64,000 nucleotides of DNA from Streptomyces sp. NBC_01217 (GCF_035994185.1 NZ_CP108538.1:4441501-4505500); one strand, 5' to 3'. Shown: positions 9,588 through 17,806, counted from the stretch's first letter. Program-made: numbers and translations. The notes: generated from the sequence alone by a model not told the origin.

Positions 9588-9631
9588 AGGCCCGAAGCCG
9601 CAAGAAGAAGTTGCGGCTTCGGGCCTTCGCC
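9588..9631. terminator. Strong bidirectional terminator
   Basis: Long perfect arms GAAGGCCCGAAGCCGCAA and TTGCGGCTTCGGGCCTTC enclose a short GAAGAAG loop. It separates the converging nuclease gene (plus strand) from the sortase gene cluster (minus strand). Confidence 0.85.
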
Positions 9632-9695
9632 ATCCTACGGGCCTGCTCCGTGAAGTCGGCCCGATCGAGGTCCTCTTGGGACTTCAGTCCCTGTC

Positions 9696-10424
9696 TCAGC
9701 GCAGCTCCGCCGGCTTCGTACGGTCCTTGTCCACCTTCTCCGTACGCACCAACTCACCCCACACGATGTAGCGGTACTTCGACGTGTAGACAGGTGTGCA
9801 GGTCGTCAGCGTGATGTAGCGGCCGGGCTTCTTCGCTCCCGATCCCTTCGGTACCGCCTCCAGCACGTCGACGTTGTACTTCGACGTCTCGGGCAGTTCC
9901 TTGAAGACCTTGTAGACGTACCAGGTGTCCCTGGTCTCGAAGACGACCGCGTCCCCCGTCTTCACCTTGTCGATGTTGTGGAACTTGGCCCCGTGCCCGT
10001 CGCGGTGTGCCGCCAGGGTGAAGTTGCCCTGCTCGTCCCAGGGGAGAGCCGACTTCACCGGGTCCGTGTAGTAACCCGCGATGCCGTCGTTGAGGTTCCC
10101 GGTGTCGGTGCCCTTCTTGACCAGCACCTCGCCGTTCTTCATCGACGGGACGTGCAGGAAGCCGATGCCGTCCTTGGTGTCCAGCGCGCCCGGCCCGCCC
10201 GCCCAGCGGTCGCGGACGGTGTGGCCCTGTTTGGTGGCCTCGCGATCGGCGAGCACATTGGTCCACCAGAGGGAGTAGGCGACGAAGAGCCCCAGCACCA
10301 GGCCTGCGGTGATCAGCAGTTCACCGAAGACACTGACCGCAGTCGCCACGGGATGGCGGCCACTGCGCCGCGGCGGGGGCACGGACTCACCTACGCGCTC
10401 TTCCTGCTCGGTCCTCGCTGTCAC
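9696..10424 (-). CDS. Class E sortase (last of the cluster)
   Basis: This 242-residue membrane protein has a basic cytoplasmic N-terminus, one signal-anchor helix (about 32-52, VFGELLITAGLVLGLFVAYSLW) and a sortase domain. The catalytic triad can be read: His in LAAHRDGHG, Cys in TLTTCTPVY and Arg in SKYRYIVWG. Class E sortases attach proteins with LAXTG-type signals to Streptomyces peptidoglycan. It follows the larger sortase gene by 27 bases in the same direction, so both are probably co-transcribed with pabA upstream. No sorting-signal substrate is encoded next to it, so the substrates must be elsewhere. Confidence 0.9.
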   Translation of the reverse strand: MTARTEQEERVGESVPPPRRSGRHPVATAVSVFGELLITAGLVLGLFVAYSLWWTNVLADREATKQGHTVRDRWAGGPGALDTKDGIGFLHVPSMKNGEVLVKKGTDTGNLNDGIAGYYTDPVKSALPWDEQGNFTLAAHRDGHGAKFHNIDKVKTGDAVVFETRDTWYVYKVFKELPETSKYNVDVLEAVPKGSGAKKPGRYITLTTCTPVYTSKYRYIVWGELVRTEKVDKDRTKPAELR

Positions 10425-10451
10425 CGCACCCGTCCCTGTCGTGATGATGTT

Positions 10452-11897
10452 TCAGCCGACGAGCGCGTCGGGCTTCCCTTTGCTGCGCGGCCGTTCGTCG
10501 ACCATCTTGCCCCAGACGATCAAACGGTACGTACTCGTGAATTCGGGTGTACAGGTCGTCAAAGTGATGTACCGGCCCGGCCCGGTGAACCCCGAACCCG
10601 GCGGAACCGGACCAATCACGGAGACGTTTGACGGCGATGTCTGCGGAAGAGTCTTCGTCGCCTCGTACGTGTAGTACGCGTCCTGCGTCTCGACCACGAT
10701 CAGGTCACCGGGGGCCAGCCGGTTGATGTAGCGGAACGGTTCTCCGTGCGTATTGCGGTGACCGGCCAGCGCGAAATTGCCCTGCTTGGCCGACGGCATC
10801 GCGGTGCGCAGCGTGCCCTCGCTGTAGTGACCGATCATGCCTCTGTCGAGGACCTTCTCCTTGCTGGTGCCCTCGGCGATCGGAACGACCACATCCAGTT
10901 TCGGGATGTGGATGATGGCGAATCCCTGCCCCGCTTCGAACGCACCGGGGTTGCGGTCACCCTTCGCCCAGTCGTCCTGGATCTTGTGCGTCTCCTTGCC
11001 GGCGTACTGGTCGGCGCGCACATTCGTCCACCACAGCTGGTACGTCACGAACAGCAGCATCAGCACGCCGAGCGAGATGAACAGCTCCCCGACGACCCGA
11101 CTGGCGACAACGGCCGGACTGTCCTTGGCCGCACGCGCCGCACGCCGTGCCTCGACGCGCGACATCGGCTTCGCGGCCGAAGCCGATGCGGCCGGCTCCG
11201 TGGCTGACGCCATGCTCTCCGGCTGCGGTCCGGTACGCCTACGGCCGCGCCCCTTGGCAGCGCGCCGCCGCTCGGCGCGGCCTCCGGTGCGCGGTTCCGG
11301 ATCAACGCTCTCGGGCCCCGCGCCCGGTTCCGCGAAACTCTCCGCATCGCTCACCGATCCCGGTCCCGGTGCCGACATCGGCTCCGGCATCGTCACCGGA
11401 ACCGCCTGGTCGACCAGGCGCCGGGTGTCCGCCGTCCGCAGACCAACCGTCTCGTCGTCGAGCGGGAAGGCGCGGGTGACGGGCTGCGCCCGGTGCGTCG
11501 ACGCAGGCGTTGACGCAGGCGTTGACGCAGGTGTCGGCGCGGACGCAGACACGGGTGCCGACGCGGGGGACGGCGCGGGCGTCTGCTGCCCGTACCAGTC
11601 CCGTTCGAACCCCTCGGGGTCGTACCACTCCGGCGGGGTCTCCTCGGGCCTCTGCGCCCCGTGTGGCGCCTGTTCCTGCGCCTGTGTCCGGGCCCGCGCC
11701 TGTCTCTGTTCCTGCGGCGGCTGATCCGGCGCCCGGTGCAGCCCCCGCCCCCGTGCCCGCTCCTGCCCCGGCAGCGGGTCGTTCAGCGGATCCGCCAGCT
11801 GGTCGACCGCCGCCTCGAACGCGCCTGCGGCCTCGTACGCTCCCTGCTCGTACGGGCTGTCCTGTCCGGCGTCATGTTCGGGGCGGAGTGCGGTCAC
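10452..11897 (-). CDS. Class E sortase with long disordered N-terminal extension
   Basis: This 481-residue protein has roughly 270 N-terminal residues rich in Gln, Pro, Ala and Arg. They include an alternating Ala-Ser/Ala-Pro tract with repeated PASTPAST. The membrane helix follows near residue 290 (VGELFISLGVLMLLFVTYQL), then a sortase domain with His in LAGHRNTHG, Cys in TLTTCTPEF and Arg in STYRLIVWG. GTG 11897 overlaps the pabA stop by 4 bases, indicating coupling. The extension lies on the cytoplasmic side and is much longer than in the two sister sortases in this window. Its role is unknown. Confidence 0.88.
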   Translation of the reverse strand: MTALRPEHDAGQDSPYEQGAYEAAGAFEAAVDQLADPLNDPLPGQERARGRGLHRAPDQPPQEQRQARARTQAQEQAPHGAQRPEETPPEWYDPEGFERDWYGQQTPAPSPASAPVSASAPTPASTPASTPASTHRAQPVTRAFPLDDETVGLRTADTRRLVDQAVPVTMPEPMSAPGPGSVSDAESFAEPGAGPESVDPEPRTGGRAERRRAAKGRGRRRTGPQPESMASATEPAASASAAKPMSRVEARRAARAAKDSPAVVASRVVGELFISLGVLMLLFVTYQLWWTNVRADQYAGKETHKIQDDWAKGDRNPGAFEAGQGFAIIHIPKLDVVVPIAEGTSKEKVLDRGMIGHYSEGTLRTAMPSAKQGNFALAGHRNTHGEPFRYINRLAPGDLIVVETQDAYYTYEATKTLPQTSPSNVSVIGPVPPGSGFTGPGRYITLTTCTPEFTSTYRLIVWGKMVDERPRSKGKPDALVG

Positions 11898-12532
11898 GCG
11901 ACGGCCTTGCCCACCACCGGCGCAAGCCCCGCCGACCTCGCGACGGCTCCCGTGTCGCCGCACTGGGCCAGCCAGTTGGCCAGCATCAGATGGCCGTGCT
12001 CGGTCAGCACCGACTCCGGGTGGAACTGCACACCCTCCACCGCCAGTTCGCGGTGGCGCAGCCCCATGATGATGCCGTCGGCAGTACGAGCCGTCACCTC
12101 AAGCTCCGGGGGAACCGTGTCGGGTTCGGCGGCGAGCGAGTGGTAGCGGGTCGCGGTGAAGGGCGACGGCAGACCGGTGAAGACCCCGGTGCCCTCATGG
12201 TTCACCAGCGAGGTCTTGCCGTGCAGCAGCTCCGGGGCCCGGTCCACCACACCGCCGTACGCCACCGCCATCGACTGCATCCCGAGGCAGACCCCGAAGA
12301 CCGGGACGCCCGTCGCCGCGCAGTGGCGCACCATCTCGACGCAGACACCCGCCTGCTCCGGCGTACCGGGACCGGGCGACAGCAGTACGCCGTCGAAGCC
12401 GTCCTGGGCGTGTGCCGTGGTCACCTCGTCGTTGCGCAGCACTTCGCACTCGGCGCCGAGCTGGTAGAGGTACTGGACGAGGTTGAAGACAAAGCTGTCG
12501 TAGTTGTCCACGACGAGGATGCGGGCGCTCAC
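11894..12532 (-). CDS. pabA: Glutamine amidotransferase component of anthranilate/aminodeoxychorismate synthase (TrpG/PabA)
   Basis: This 212-residue class I amidotransferase releases ammonia from glutamine for a TrpE- or PabB-type synthase. Motifs are DNYDSFVFNLVQYL at the N-terminus, LLSPGPGTPE, the nucleophile elbow GVCLGMQ (catalytic Cys), and the His-Glu pair in GVQFHPES. The start is GTG 12532, overlapping the stop of the small membrane-protein gene upstream. Placement between sortase and wall genes near oriC is typical of Streptomyces and does not imply a wall role. No synthase large subunit is encoded nearby, so PabA or TrpG (or both) remains open. Confidence 0.9.
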   Translation of the reverse strand: MSARILVVDNYDSFVFNLVQYLYQLGAECEVLRNDEVTTAHAQDGFDGVLLSPGPGTPEQAGVCVEMVRHCAATGVPVFGVCLGMQSMAVAYGGVVDRAPELLHGKTSLVNHEGTGVFTGLPSPFTATRYHSLAAEPDTVPPELEVTARTADGIIMGLRHRELAVEGVQFHPESVLTEHGHLMLANWLAQCGDTGAVARSAGLAPVVGKAVA

Positions 12533-12711
12533 TGGCCGCCCTCCGTCCCGGTCGAGCCGTCGACCGTCACATCGCCGAACGGCAGCAGCGGCTCCGCCCA
12601 CGGGAAGACGTACTGGAAAAGCGCGTAGACGACAGCCAGCACCAGCACCAGCGAGATGAGCGCACGCACCCATGCGCTGCCCGGCAGATGCCGCCAGATC
12701 CAGCCGTACAT
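12529..12711 (-). CDS. Small single-pass membrane protein
   Basis: This 60-residue protein has one clear membrane helix (about residues 14-35, VRALISLVLVLAVVYALFQYVF) and an acidic Gly/Thr-rich tail. It overlaps the pabA start by 4 bases (stop TGA within GTGA). The sortase gene upstream ends 56 bases before this start. The gene is conserved at this locus in Streptomyces as far as I recall, without known function. Its lodging in the sortase operon suggests, weakly, a role at the membrane or wall. Confidence 0.8.
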   Translation of the reverse strand: MYGWIWRHLPGSAWVRALISLVLVLAVVYALFQYVFPWAEPLLPFGDVTVDGSTGTEGGQ

Positions 12712-12767
12712 GCTGTCCCCTCCATTCGGTACGGGACCAGACTAAAGGGCCGGGGCAGAAGCGTGGG

Positions 12768-13484
12768 TCAGCTGTGGAAAGCTGTCGGCCTGCCGTCGGT
12801 CACAGGCTGGGTCGCATCGAGGTGCGCCCAGGCGATCAGCCGGTGGCTGCTGCCCCATTCGGGGTCGCAGGTGGTCAGCGTCAGATAGCGGCCCGGCCCG
12901 TCGAAACCGGACTTGCGGGGGACCGGGTCGATGACCCCGGTGTCGCTCGGCACCGTCCGGTAGGGCTTCTTGTCGATGCGGTACGTGAACCACGTCGTCC
13001 CGTCCGTCAGCACCACCGCGTCGCCCTGCCGCAGCTTCGGGAAGTCCTTGAACGGATCCCCGTAGGTGCGACGGTGTCCGGCCACCGCGAAATTGCCCGT
13101 CGCGCCGAGGCGGGCGGTCCCCGCGTAATGACCGAGCCCCCTGCGCAAGGTCCTGACCTCGGTGTTCTCCAGGACGGGCCACTCCCAGCCCTTGCCGAAG
13201 CGGGGTATGTACAGCATCGCGAACGGCTTCCCGTCCCGGTACGCCGCAGGCGCGGGCGGCGTCGACGGCGTAGGGGACGCGTCCGGAGTCGGGGATGCGT
13301 CCGGCGCAGGTGCCGACACCGTGCCCTGCGCCCACTGGTCGCGGAGGGTGTCGATCTGCCCCTCGGTCGCTCCTTGGGCCTTCACGCCCGTCCAGAACAG
13401 CACGTACACCACAAAGAGCACGATCACGGCGCCGACGGTGATGCAGAGTTCGCTGAACGTTCTCACGATCAGTCGCACCGACAC
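12768..13484 (-). CDS. Class E sortase (first of the cluster)
   Basis: This 238-residue protein has an N-terminal signal-anchor (about residues 8-30, TVGAVIVLFVVYVLFW), an Ala/Pro/Asp-Ser-rich spacer with the repeated unit PDASPTPDASPTP, and a sortase domain. The triad is visible: His in VAGHRRTYG, Cys in TLTTCDPEW and Arg in SSHRLIAWA. The active-site Cys is followed by Asp-Pro, whereas the other two sortases here have Thr-Pro, so specificity may differ. It follows the DUF881 gene by 26 bases on the same strand. Confidence 0.88.
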   Translation of the reverse strand: MSVRLIVRTFSELCITVGAVIVLFVVYVLFWTGVKAQGATEGQIDTLRDQWAQGTVSAPAPDASPTPDASPTPSTPPAPAAYRDGKPFAMLYIPRFGKGWEWPVLENTEVRTLRRGLGHYAGTARLGATGNFAVAGHRRTYGDPFKDFPKLRQGDAVVLTDGTTWFTYRIDKKPYRTVPSDTGVIDPVPRKSGFDGPGRYLTLTTCDPEWGSSHRLIAWAHLDATQPVTDGRPTAFHS

Positions 13485-13510
13485 CGCGTCGGCCTCCCCA
13501 CAGCTGCTTG

Positions 13511-14278
13511 CTACTTCACCGGCTCCGCATAGTGGAGATCCACTGTGCCCGAGTAGCCGGGAAGAGTCACCGCCTCGCGCTCCTCGACTTTCCAGCCGAG
13601 CCCGTAGGCCTTCACGTACAGCAGGTAGTTGCTGATCGCCGGGGAGTCGTCGAGCGCCTGCTTGAGCTTGCCCGGGTCACCGACCGCGGTGACCTTGTAC
13701 GGCGGGGAGTAGACCCGGCCCTGGAGGATCAGGGTGTTGCCGACGCAGCGCACCGCGCTGGTGGAGATCAGCCGCTGGTCCATGACCTTGATGCCCTCGG
13801 CGCCGCCCTGCCAGAGGGCGTTGACGACCGCCTGCAGGTCCTGCTGGTGAATGACCAGGTCATTGGGTTGCGGATCGGGGTAGCCGGGGTTGGCGGTGGC
13901 ATTGGGCGGGGCGTCGTCGAGCGTGACGGACACGGACCGGCCGGAGATCTTCGTGGTGCCCGCGGCCCTCTCCAGCTCCTTGAGCCGGGCGTCCTCCGCC
14001 TCGGTGCTGCCGTCATCCCGCCGGACGAGGGTGTCGATGTCCTCGCGCACCGACGCGTTGGTCTCGTCCAACTGGGCGTTCTTGCCGCTGCGCTGCTGGA
14101 TGAGGTCGGAGAGCTTCAGCAGCGAGGAGTCGGTACGGATGTTGGTGCCCTTGGCCGTGTTGGCGCTGGTGACGAAGATCAGTCCGGCGAGGGCGAAGAC
14201 GGCAGCGGTGAGCACCCTGACCGGGTGCCGGAAGGTGCGCCGGACCGGTCCTCTGGGAGAGTCGGCAGAATTGCTCAA
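13511..14278 (-). CDS. DUF881 family membrane-anchored protein
   Basis: This 255-residue protein has an N-terminal membrane helix (about 21-40, VLTAAVFALAGLIFVTSANT), a coiled-coil-like stretch (LKLSDLIQQRSGKNAQLDE) and the DUF881 domain. That domain includes VSVTLDDAPP, NDLVIHQQDLQAVVNALW, GAEGIKVMDQRL and a C-terminal YAEPVK. DUF881 proteins are widespread in actinobacteria next to CrgA and sortase genes and also near division genes; their biochemical role is not established. It is transcribed divergently from crgA with 141 bases between the starts and is probably the first gene of the DUF881-sortase-pabA-sortase run. Confidence 0.9.
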   Translation of the reverse strand: MSNSADSPRGPVRRTFRHPVRVLTAAVFALAGLIFVTSANTAKGTNIRTDSSLLKLSDLIQQRSGKNAQLDETNASVREDIDTLVRRDDGSTEAEDARLKELERAAGTTKISGRSVSVTLDDAPPNATANPGYPDPQPNDLVIHQQDLQAVVNALWQGGAEGIKVMDQRLISTSAVRCVGNTLILQGRVYSPPYKVTAVGDPGKLKQALDDSPAISNYLLYVKAYGLGWKVEEREAVTLPGYSGTVDLHYAEPVK

Positions 14279-14419
14279 CGTACCCTTATCTCCTTCGGCG
14301 CCACGGAAGCACTACGCTAACGGACGCCCGGGGGAGGCAGCATTCCCCCTCGCGCCTTGCCCCGGCGCCAGCCACAGTTCCCTGCGCGGTCACGCAGCGC
14401 ATCGACAGGAGAGTTCCTC

Positions 14420-14674
14420 GTGCCGAAGTCACGTATCCGCAAGAAGGCCGACTTCACGCCCCCTCCGGCGAAGCAGGCAACCAACATAAAGCTGACCAGC
14501 CGAAGCTGGGTGGCGCCGGTGATGCTGGCGCTCTTCCTGATCGGCCTGGCCTGGATCGTCGTGTTCTATGTGACCGACGGCGATCTGCCCATCCAGTCGC
14601 TGGGTAACTGGAACATCGTCGTCGGCTTCGGCTTCATCGCCGGAGGCTTCGGTGTCTCCACGCAGTGGAAGTAG
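14420..14674 (+). CDS. crgA: CrgA cell-division regulator
   Basis: This 84-residue protein has the CrgA layout: a basic start [14 protein letters not shown], two membrane helices (about 32-52 [20 protein letters not shown] and about 64-80 [15 protein letters not shown]) and the conserved short loop with [10 protein letters not shown]. In Streptomyces CrgA coordinates sporulation septation and Z-ring turnover. The start is GTG 14420, preceded by AGGAGAG. It is divergent from the DUF881 gene. Its 3' side opens onto a gene-free stretch rich in DnaA-box-like sequences. Confidence 0.94.
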   Translation: MPKSRIRKKADFTPPPAKQATNIKLTSRSWVAPVMLALFLIGLAWIVVFYVTDGDLPIQSLGNWNIVVGFGFIAGGFGVSTQWK

Positions 14675-14748
14675 GGCACGCAGCGGAAGCGGGGCCGCAG
14701 GGCGCCTGATCCCACAGCGGAGCCCGGTCCCGCAACCCTTGCGATAAG

Positions 14749-14949
14749 TTACCCACAGAGTTATCCACAGGCGGGGGAAAAGGTCAGACGATCTGTGGAT
14801 AACTCCCTGACTGTTGACGCCGATGTGACTGCAGCCTCCCTCATGGAGGGATGGCGTGCCCCTTGTCTCTGCTGGAAAAACCCAGCTCAGCGACAAGGGG
14901 CACAGTTGTTCCCACAGAATGCACAAGATCCGGCGCGCGCTGTGGACAA
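14749..14949. promoter_or_regulatory. Cluster of DnaA-box-like 9-mers in the crgA-rhomboid intergenic region
   Basis: The 388-base gap 14675-15062 has no gene but holds four sequences matching the DnaA box TTNTCCACA or one base away. They are TTACCCACA (14749-14757), TTATCCACA (14761-14769), TGTGGATAA (14794-14802, reverse) and TGTGGACAA (14941-14949, reverse, the usual Streptomyces form TTGTCCACA). Three lie within 54 bases. DnaA-box clusters outside oriC that titrate DnaA are known in S. coelicolor, so a role in replication timing or in control of crgA/rhomboid expression is plausible. This is inferred from sequence alone. Confidence 0.65.
14856..14903. repeat. Inverted repeat, 12-bp arms
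   Basis: Arms GTGCCCCTTGTC (14856-14867) and GACAAGGGGCAC (14892-14903) are separated by 24 bases. A smaller hairpin CCCTC-ATG-GAGGG lies just upstream. It could be a terminator-like structure between converging crgA and rhomboid transcripts, but no T-run follows. Confidence 0.6.
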
Positions 14950-15062
14950 CTGACCGAAGGAATACCCTGGGAGCCCCCGGGAAGCCGTCGGAAAGCCCTC
15001 AGGAAGCCCCACAGAGCCCACGGAGAGCCGACAAAGAAGGCCAAGGAAACCCTTGGGGGAGC

Positions 15063-15965
15063 TCAGGTCAGCGCGGCCGTCCTGGCGAAAACGACGGCGA
15101 CCACGGCCACCAGGACCAGGGCGCAGGTGCCGTACTGCACCAGCGCGCGCCGCTCGCGGGGCGCGTGCACCATGCCGATCGCGACCACGGTGCCCGCGAT
15201 CAGACCGCCGACGTGCGCCTGCCAGGCGATTCCGCCCCAGGGGTTGAAGGTGATGACGAGGTTCACCGCGAGAAGCACGAAGACCGGGCGCATGTCGTAG
15301 TTGAGCCGGCGCATGAGCACGATGGTGGCGCCCAGCAGTCCGAAGATCGCTCCGGAGGCTCCGAGCGAGCCCTGTACGGGCGCGGAGAGCCAGTAGGTGA
15401 GGGCGCCGCCCGCCAGGCCGGAGAGCATGTAGAGCGTGAGGTAGCGGGCGCGGCCGAGCATCGCCTCCAGTGGCCCGCCGAGCCACCACAGCCCCAGCAT
15501 GTTGAACATGATGTGCCACACCTCCTGGTGCAGGAACATCGATGTCACCAGCCGGTACCACTGGCCCTCGGCCACGCCTTCCACCGGCCCGCCGGAGTAG
15601 GTCGTCGCGCGGCCGAGCAGCATCAGGTCGTTGACCAGTGCCTCACCCCTCACCTGTACGGCGATGAACAGGGCGACGTTGATACCGAGAAGGATCTTGG
15701 TGACGAGTCGGGGGTCGGCCGTGACGGCGCCGCCGGCGACGGTACGCGGCTGATTGGCGGCCGGGCCGTGTCCCGTACCGGAGCCCTGGCGGACGCAGTC
15801 CGGGCACTGGAAGCCGACCGAGGCATTGACCATGCACTCGGGGCAGATCGGCCGGTCGCACCTGGTGCACCGGATGTGCGTCCCACGGCCGGGGTGGCGG
15901 TAGCAGCTCAGCGAGCCGTCCATGGCGGCGGAACGGTCCTGGTCGCCCGGCGGCTTCTGGTCCAT
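15063..15965 (-). CDS. Rhomboid family intramembrane serine protease with N-terminal zinc-ribbon-like region
   Basis: This protein of about 300 residues starts with a Cys-rich cytoplasmic segment (CYRHPGRGTHIRCTRCDRPI then CPECM and CPDC), typical of actinobacterial rhomboids with a B-box/zinc-ribbon-like domain. Six or seven membrane helices follow. The conserved rhomboid features are present: FLHQEVWHIMFNMLGLWWLG, the catalytic Ser in GASGAIFGLLG and the catalytic His in WQAHVGGLIAG. Rhomboids cut membrane proteins within or near the membrane; the substrate is unknown. ATG 15965 (MDQKPPGD) is chosen; ATG 15974, three codons upstream, is also possible. It is encoded tail-to-tail with crgA and head-to-tail after the cyclophilin gene's 3' end. 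Confidence 0.9.
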   Translation of the reverse strand: MDQKPPGDQDRSAAMDGSLSCYRHPGRGTHIRCTRCDRPICPECMVNASVGFQCPDCVRQGSGTGHGPAANQPRTVAGGAVTADPRLVTKILLGINVALFIAVQVRGEALVNDLMLLGRATTYSGGPVEGVAEGQWYRLVTSMFLHQEVWHIMFNMLGLWWLGGPLEAMLGRARYLTLYMLSGLAGGALTYWLSAPVQGSLGASGAIFGLLGATIVLMRRLNYDMRPVFVLLAVNLVITFNPWGGIAWQAHVGGLIAGTVVAIGMVHAPRERRALVQYGTCALVLVAVVAVVFARTAALT

Positions 15966-16117
15966 CGGTCCCATCACTCCCGGTCCCCTCGGTGCTCTCG
16001 TGGCGGCAGCACGCGCAACGCGGCCCTGCCCGTCCGTTATGTAACAAGTACGGACGAGCAGGGCGCTTGGTTCCCGAAAGGCCAATCAGAGCGTGATCAT
16101 CGGATGACCATTGGTGA

Positions 16118-16645
16118 TCATCGGTTCTCGATGACGACCGATTCGATCACGACGTCCTGCAGCGGACGGTCGGTGCGGGCGTTGGTCTTGGCGGCCGCGA
16201 TGGCGTCCACGACCTTCTGGCTGGCGGGGTCGACGACCTCGCCGAAGATGGTGTGCTTGCCGGTCAGCCAGGCGGTCGGCGAAACGGTCACGAAGAACTG
16301 CGAGCCGTTGGTGCCCGGGCCGGCGTTGGCCATGGCCAGCAGGTACGGCTTGTTGAAGCTGAGGTCGGGGTGGAACTCGTCACCGAACTCGTACCCCGGG
16401 CCGCCGGTGCCGTTGCCCAGCGGGTCGCCGCCCTGGATCATGAAGCCGCTGATGACGCGGTGGAAGACGGTTCCGTCGTACAGCCGGTCCGTGGACTTCT
16501 TGCCGGACTCGGGATGCGTCCACTCCCGCTCGCCCTTGGCGAGCTCGACGAAGTTCTTGACCGTCTTGGGCGCGTGGTTCGGCAGGAGCCGGATCTCGAT
16601 GTCGCCCTGGTTGGTCTTCAAGGTGGCGTAAAGCTGCTCAGCCAC
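16118..16645 (-). CDS. Cyclophilin-type peptidyl-prolyl cis-trans isomerase
   Basis: This 175-residue single-domain cytosolic cyclophilin catalyses prolyl isomerisation. Core motifs are FHRVISGFMIQGGDP (catalytic Arg), GYEFGDEFH, LAMANAGPGTNGSQFFVT and HTIFGEV. The start is GTG 16645 (VAEQLYATLKTNQGD). The length is close to the usual 165-180. Its 5' leader contains a 15-bp direct repeat (AGTCTTCAGTGACGT) that could be regulatory. It lies divergent from the DUF5324-type gene across a 426-base gap. Confidence 0.93.
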   Translation of the reverse strand: MAEQLYATLKTNQGDIEIRLLPNHAPKTVKNFVELAKGEREWTHPESGKKSTDRLYDGTVFHRVISGFMIQGGDPLGNGTGGPGYEFGDEFHPDLSFNKPYLLAMANAGPGTNGSQFFVTVSPTAWLTGKHTIFGEVVDPASQKVVDAIAAAKTNARTDRPLQDVVIESVVIENR

Positions 16646-16660
16646 GATCTGCCTTCCGTA

Positions 16661-16692
16661 AGTCTTCAGTGACGTTGAGTCTTCAGTGACGT
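16661..16692. repeat. Two direct copies of AGTCTTCAGTGACGT upstream of the cyclophilin gene
   Basis: Copies at 16661-16675 and 16678-16692 are 17 bases apart and lie 16 to 47 bases before the cyclophilin GTG start. The spacing of about 1.6 helical turns would suit a regulator or could be a simple local duplication. No known site is recognised. Confidence 0.6.
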
Positions 16693-16971
16693 CCACCGAT
16701 CCTCGCACGGACCGTCCGCTCCGGCGCCCGGCCGCCACCCGGAACGCCCTTCGCTCACCTTCTTGCCCGATTCCGCGCCCGTCCACCGAGGCCCCCATCC
16801 CGCCCCGCTCGCCCGCGCCTTCGCCGCAACCCCCATGTGCCGCTCCCCGCAGGAACAAATGCGGCCAAGTGCGTGACGAACCGGCGCGGGCTGAAGCGAA
16901 CCGTGGCATTGTCGTCGGCAAGCTCCCCTTGCACCGCATTGCCCTAAGGCGTCACCGATGACCTGATTGAC

Positions 16972-17007
16972 CCGGATGCCTGCCCCGCATGCCAGGCAGG
17001 CATCCGG
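16972..17007. repeat. Inverted repeat with 13-bp arms in the divergent cyclophilin/DUF5324 promoter region
   Basis: Arms CCGGATGCCTGCC (16972-16984) and GGCAGGCATCCGG (16995-17007) are separated by 10 bases. There is no T-run, and the repeat lies about 65 bases before the downstream start, so an operator or 5'-UTR structure is more likely than a terminator. The remaining bases of the 16646-17071 gap show no gene. Confidence 0.6.
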
Positions 17008-17071
17008 CAGGCATGATCTCGAAATGGGTGGAAAGGCGGAGTATCCACCCGCCACCAAGGAGGAGGATCCC

Positions 17072-17806
17072 GTGACCCGCATCGACAGCGTGCGCGCCGC
17101 AACCGACTCGGCGAAGGACAGCGTGCAGCACGCCGCGGAAGTGGTGGCGCCCTACGCCGACACGGCCAAGGACCAGGCCGCACAACTTGCGTACGAGGCC
17201 CGCGCACTGCTCGCGCCGAAGGTGTCGAAGGCAGCCCAGCAGGCCCGTGTCCAGTACGACGCGCACCTCGCACCACGTATCGAACTGGCCCGTGCCCATG
17301 TACCCCCGAAGGTCGACGAGGCCGCCCAGCGCGCCGCGCTCCGCACCCGCCGGGCCGCCCGCAGCGCCGCGGACTACACCGTGCCGCGCGTCGGGCAGGC
17401 GATGGCCGCCGCCCAGCCCGTGGCCGAGGAGGCGACGGCCCGCAGCGCCGCCGCACTGGCAGCGCTGCGCAGCCAGGTGACCGCGAAGGAGATCAGGCAG
17501 CTGACCAGGAAGCACGAGCGGCGGGCGAAGGCAGGGCGGCTGTTCAAGGGGCTCGCCGTGCTCGGCGTCGCGGCGGGCGCCGCCTACGCCGCCTGGAGGT
17601 GGTGGGACAAGCAGGCCAACCCGGACTGGCTGGTCGAACCGCCTGCTCCCACTGAGGTCTCCGACCGCGCACCGCTGTCCTCGGTCGACGGCAGCGGTCC
17701 GACGTCGCTCGACCCGGAGGTCCAGGCCAAGCAGGCGGAGACGGAGAACAAGAGGACGGATGGCCCGGAGGGTGTGGACGGCACAGATCTCGACGACCGC
17801 CGCTGA
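17072..17806 (+). CDS. DUF5324-type membrane protein
   Basis: This 244-residue protein consists of long Ala/Arg/Glu-rich amphipathic helices (about 1-150, with repeated A-x-x-A heptads, probably coiled coil). One membrane helix follows (about 154-174, LFKGLAVLGVAAGAAYAAWRWW), then an acidic tail. GTG 17072 follows AAGGAGGAGG, an ideal ribosome-binding site. It matches the conserved protein found next to the cyclophilin gene in Streptomyces; its function is not known to me. A strong terminator follows at 17822, and the conserved chromosomal block ends here. Confidence 0.8.
   Translation: MTRIDSVRAATDSAKDSVQHAAEVVAPYADTAKDQAAQLAYEARALLAPKVSKAAQQARVQYDAHLAPRIELARAHVPPKVDEAAQRAALRTRRAARSAADYTVPRVGQAMAAAQPVAEEATARSAAALAALRSQVTAKEIRQLTRKHERRAKAGRLFKGLAVLGVAAGAAYAAWRWWDKQANPDWLVEPPAPTEVSDRAPLSSVDGSGPTSLDPEVQAKQAETENKRTDGPEGVDGTDLDDRR

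Noticed and set aside
11487..11560. Tandem GACGCAGGCGTT-type repeat as a separate genetic element
   Set aside because: It lies inside the sortase gene and encodes the Ala-Ser/Ala-Pro low-complexity tract of its N-terminal extension.
14749..14949. The chromosomal origin oriC
   Set aside because: Only four boxes, and dnaA/dnaN are not adjacent; oriC of Streptomyces has many boxes between those two genes.
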